Source of the DNA: Erodium maritimum
Lineage: Eukaryota; Streptophyta; Magnoliopsida; Geraniales; Geraniaceae
Direction: 5' to 3'
NCBI GenBank assembly: GCA_963921825.1
Contig: OY997594.1
Coordinates: forward strand, 31,602,956 to 31,666,955
DNA length: 64,000 nt
The stretch's first letter is position 1; each line of letters opens with the position of its first letter. Position numbers and translations under genes: made by a program. Of the stretch, positions 62,701 to 64,000 are shown in pieces. Below the pieces are notes generated by a model. That model was not told the DNA's origin, made no database searches, and saw only the letters and a list, made by a program, of their open reading frames with translations.

Positions 62701-64000
62701 TCAGAGTAGGGATTGAGGAACAGACTCAGTAGAGTCTAGATCATCATCCTCACACACGTCCTCATAATCACCATCTTCATCATCCTCTAAATCAAGATGC
62801 TCCGAGACCTCCAAGTCTGAATTATTAAACTGATTAATAGCGAATTCAGTGGATTTTAAAGCCTTCAGACCAACCTTTTTCACATAGTCCCAATTCCCTT
62901 GTCTAATTGCAGCTGAACTACTACGGGTGGGACTTTTCTGGGAGGAGACTGCTACAGAGTAAGTGACAGGGGCCTTTGAGTCCAAACGACTCTGCTTCAA
63001 AAAATTTGGAGACGACGTTTCTTGCGTAGCGCGCAAACGAGAATCTGTCCCTAGACTCCTCCCGGTTTCACAATTCTGAGAGATATTTGAGTCTTTCACG
63101 ATATCTAGGGGATTAGGAACCAAAGTATCGTTTGAAATTTGAATCTGAGAGGAAGGTTTATCCACTCCCCTATTTTCGAACTCATCACTGATATGTTCAG
63201 AAGAAGAATCAGGGACACTTACAATTGGATGACAGAGTTCCGGCACTTCAGCAGTTGGTACTCCGGTGATAAGCAAGGGGAAAGTCGACTCTCTCAAAGT
63301 AAAATTCAGCATCAAAGAGTTGATCTTAGAGTTACTATGGATTAACAAAAAAATAGAATCGAAACTAGCTGAGGACGGACAATTATCACAGACAAAATGT
63401 AATAACGATCCCAAAGAATTCCCAATTGCCTTAGCTGATTCAAACGTTCTACCCTGAAAGGGAATGCCTTCCACTTTGACCCACTGGAAGAAACCGCCCA
63501 CAGTAACCATTAAACCTGAATTGCTGAGCAAATCAAACCATGGGCTTAGTCGCGACCAATTTTCCTGTTCAAGAGAATCCCTAACCGCAGGGTTCAAAAT
63601 TGTGAGAAGGAAAATTCGATTGCCGAAAGACCTGAGCACAATATCATCTAAGCCATGTGAGCTCAAGACTGAATTGTACTAACAAACAGACCAGTTAGCA
63701 TGAGCCAATACAAGAACACCGGACATTGCCATTTCACGAGAACCATCCACTGAGGTACCTTGAACTGATAGCACCGGAGCATCATTCGCATAAGAAGAGC
63801 GATGCTGAGAAGACTTTGTCGGTCGAGACTTTGATCCGGAAACAGAGGGCTTTGCAAAGTCGACCAATAGTTTGAAACCATCTTGCAGAGTATCGTGGAA
63901 AGCCTCAATTGCCCTAGAAGCCAAGTCAGGTTGCTTCATTTTGACGAAGCCAAAAAACTTCCCCGTCCGATTCGATCTCTTGCAGACGTAGCATTGATCG
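62701..64000 (-). pseudogene. LINE ORF1 with RRM, partial and frame-broken
   Basis: From the window edge the frame reads KRSNRTGKFFGFVKMKQPD, the RNP1 half of an RRM, then LASRAIEAFHD and on to a stop near 63679. A second frame (63666-62701) continues: LRSFGNRIFLLTILNPAVRD, SRLSPWFDLLSN, GGFFQWVKVEGIPFQGRTFE (a DUF4283-like W-V-x-x-x-GIP block) and a Ser-rich, acidic tail DLEDDEDGDYEDVCEDDDLD ending SVPQSLL. It stops only 8 bases before the ORF2 start. ORF1 of this type binds the element RNA. The N-terminal half of the RRM is outside the window. Confidence 0.75.

Larger units (their letters stand above)
58849..64000 (-). mobile_element. L1-type LINE with RRM ORF1, fairly young, cut by window edge
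   Basis: A minus-strand LINE ending in poly(A), seen as T8 at 58849-58856 after GTTTATC. In sense, from the right edge: ORF1 with an RRM, endonuclease, RT, zf-RVT region and about 190 nt of 3' UTR. ORF2 is interrupted only by a few stops and one clear frame change (near 60803). It has no RNase H. The 5' end lies outside the window, so TSDs cannot be checked. It is related in design, not in close sequence, to the LINE at 2547-6024. Confidence 0.9.

Noticed and set aside
1..64000. tRNA, rRNA or organelle-derived sequence
   Set aside because: No cloverleaf-like tRNA, ribosomal core sequence or plastid/mitochondrial gene was recognised. The TGGTATCAGAGCC at 18775 is a primer-binding site, not a tRNA gene.

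Overview
This window is nuclear DNA of a flowering plant, probably a dicot. The evidence is plant-type LINEs, Ty3/gypsy chromovirus and Ty1/copia remnants, PIF/Harbinger and Mutator-like DNA elements, and one PADRE (DUF4228) gene with a plant-style promoter. I cannot name the species. About 60 of the 64 kb is mobile DNA or its debris, and only one locus (30112-30555) looks like a working host gene. Layout, left to right: a copia-type LTR remnant (about 360-1425); a 5'-truncated LINE (2547-6024) with a 10-bp target-site duplication (TSD); an ORF1-only LINE-like element (6215-8625) with a 12-bp TSD; a decayed copia body (9004-11100); a second, homologous ORF1 copy (about 11280-13180); then an RNase H-type LINE (about 13573-29219), split cleanly by an 11.1-kb gypsy element (16212-27339) that has 2.56-kb near-identical LTRs and a GTTGT TSD. 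Next come the PADRE gene, more copia-LTR debris (31649-34110), a gypsy chromovirus (34550 to about 41790) that has lost its 5' LTR, and PIF/Harbinger ORF1 and transposase pseudogenes (41800-42840 and 46058-47326). The right third is nested: a foldback element in a TA repeat (47431-47762), three Mutator-like MITEs (48211-48702, 48718-49150, 53721-54119), two more retroposed GC-rich units with 15- and 16-bp TSDs (49202-50507; 50969-53516, the latter carrying a 550-bp solo LTR with a GTGGC TSD), and a Mutator-like element with 125-bp terminal inverted repeats and a 9-bp TSD (54941-58320). Inside that element sits a retroposed unit encoding an RRM/AT-hook ORF1-like protein (55754-57809). A fairly young LINE runs off the right edge (58849-64000). 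How it works together: there is no operon-like cooperation. The unusual theme is a set of four TSD-bounded, poly(A)-type insertions (6215-8625, 49202-50507, 50969-53516, 55754-57809) that carry GC-rich ORF1-like sequence, or protein with RRM or zinc-knuckle domains, but no endonuclease or reverse transcriptase. Beside them lies a LINE that has ORF2 but almost no ORF1. I infer that ORF1-only elements, comparable in design to mammalian half-L1 (HAL1) units, were mobilised in trans by ORF2-bearing LINEs. The 11.1-kb gypsy element shows a similar parasitic design, with fresh LTRs around an internal region that has lost protease, RT and RNase H. All calls come from reading the sequence; no database search was run.
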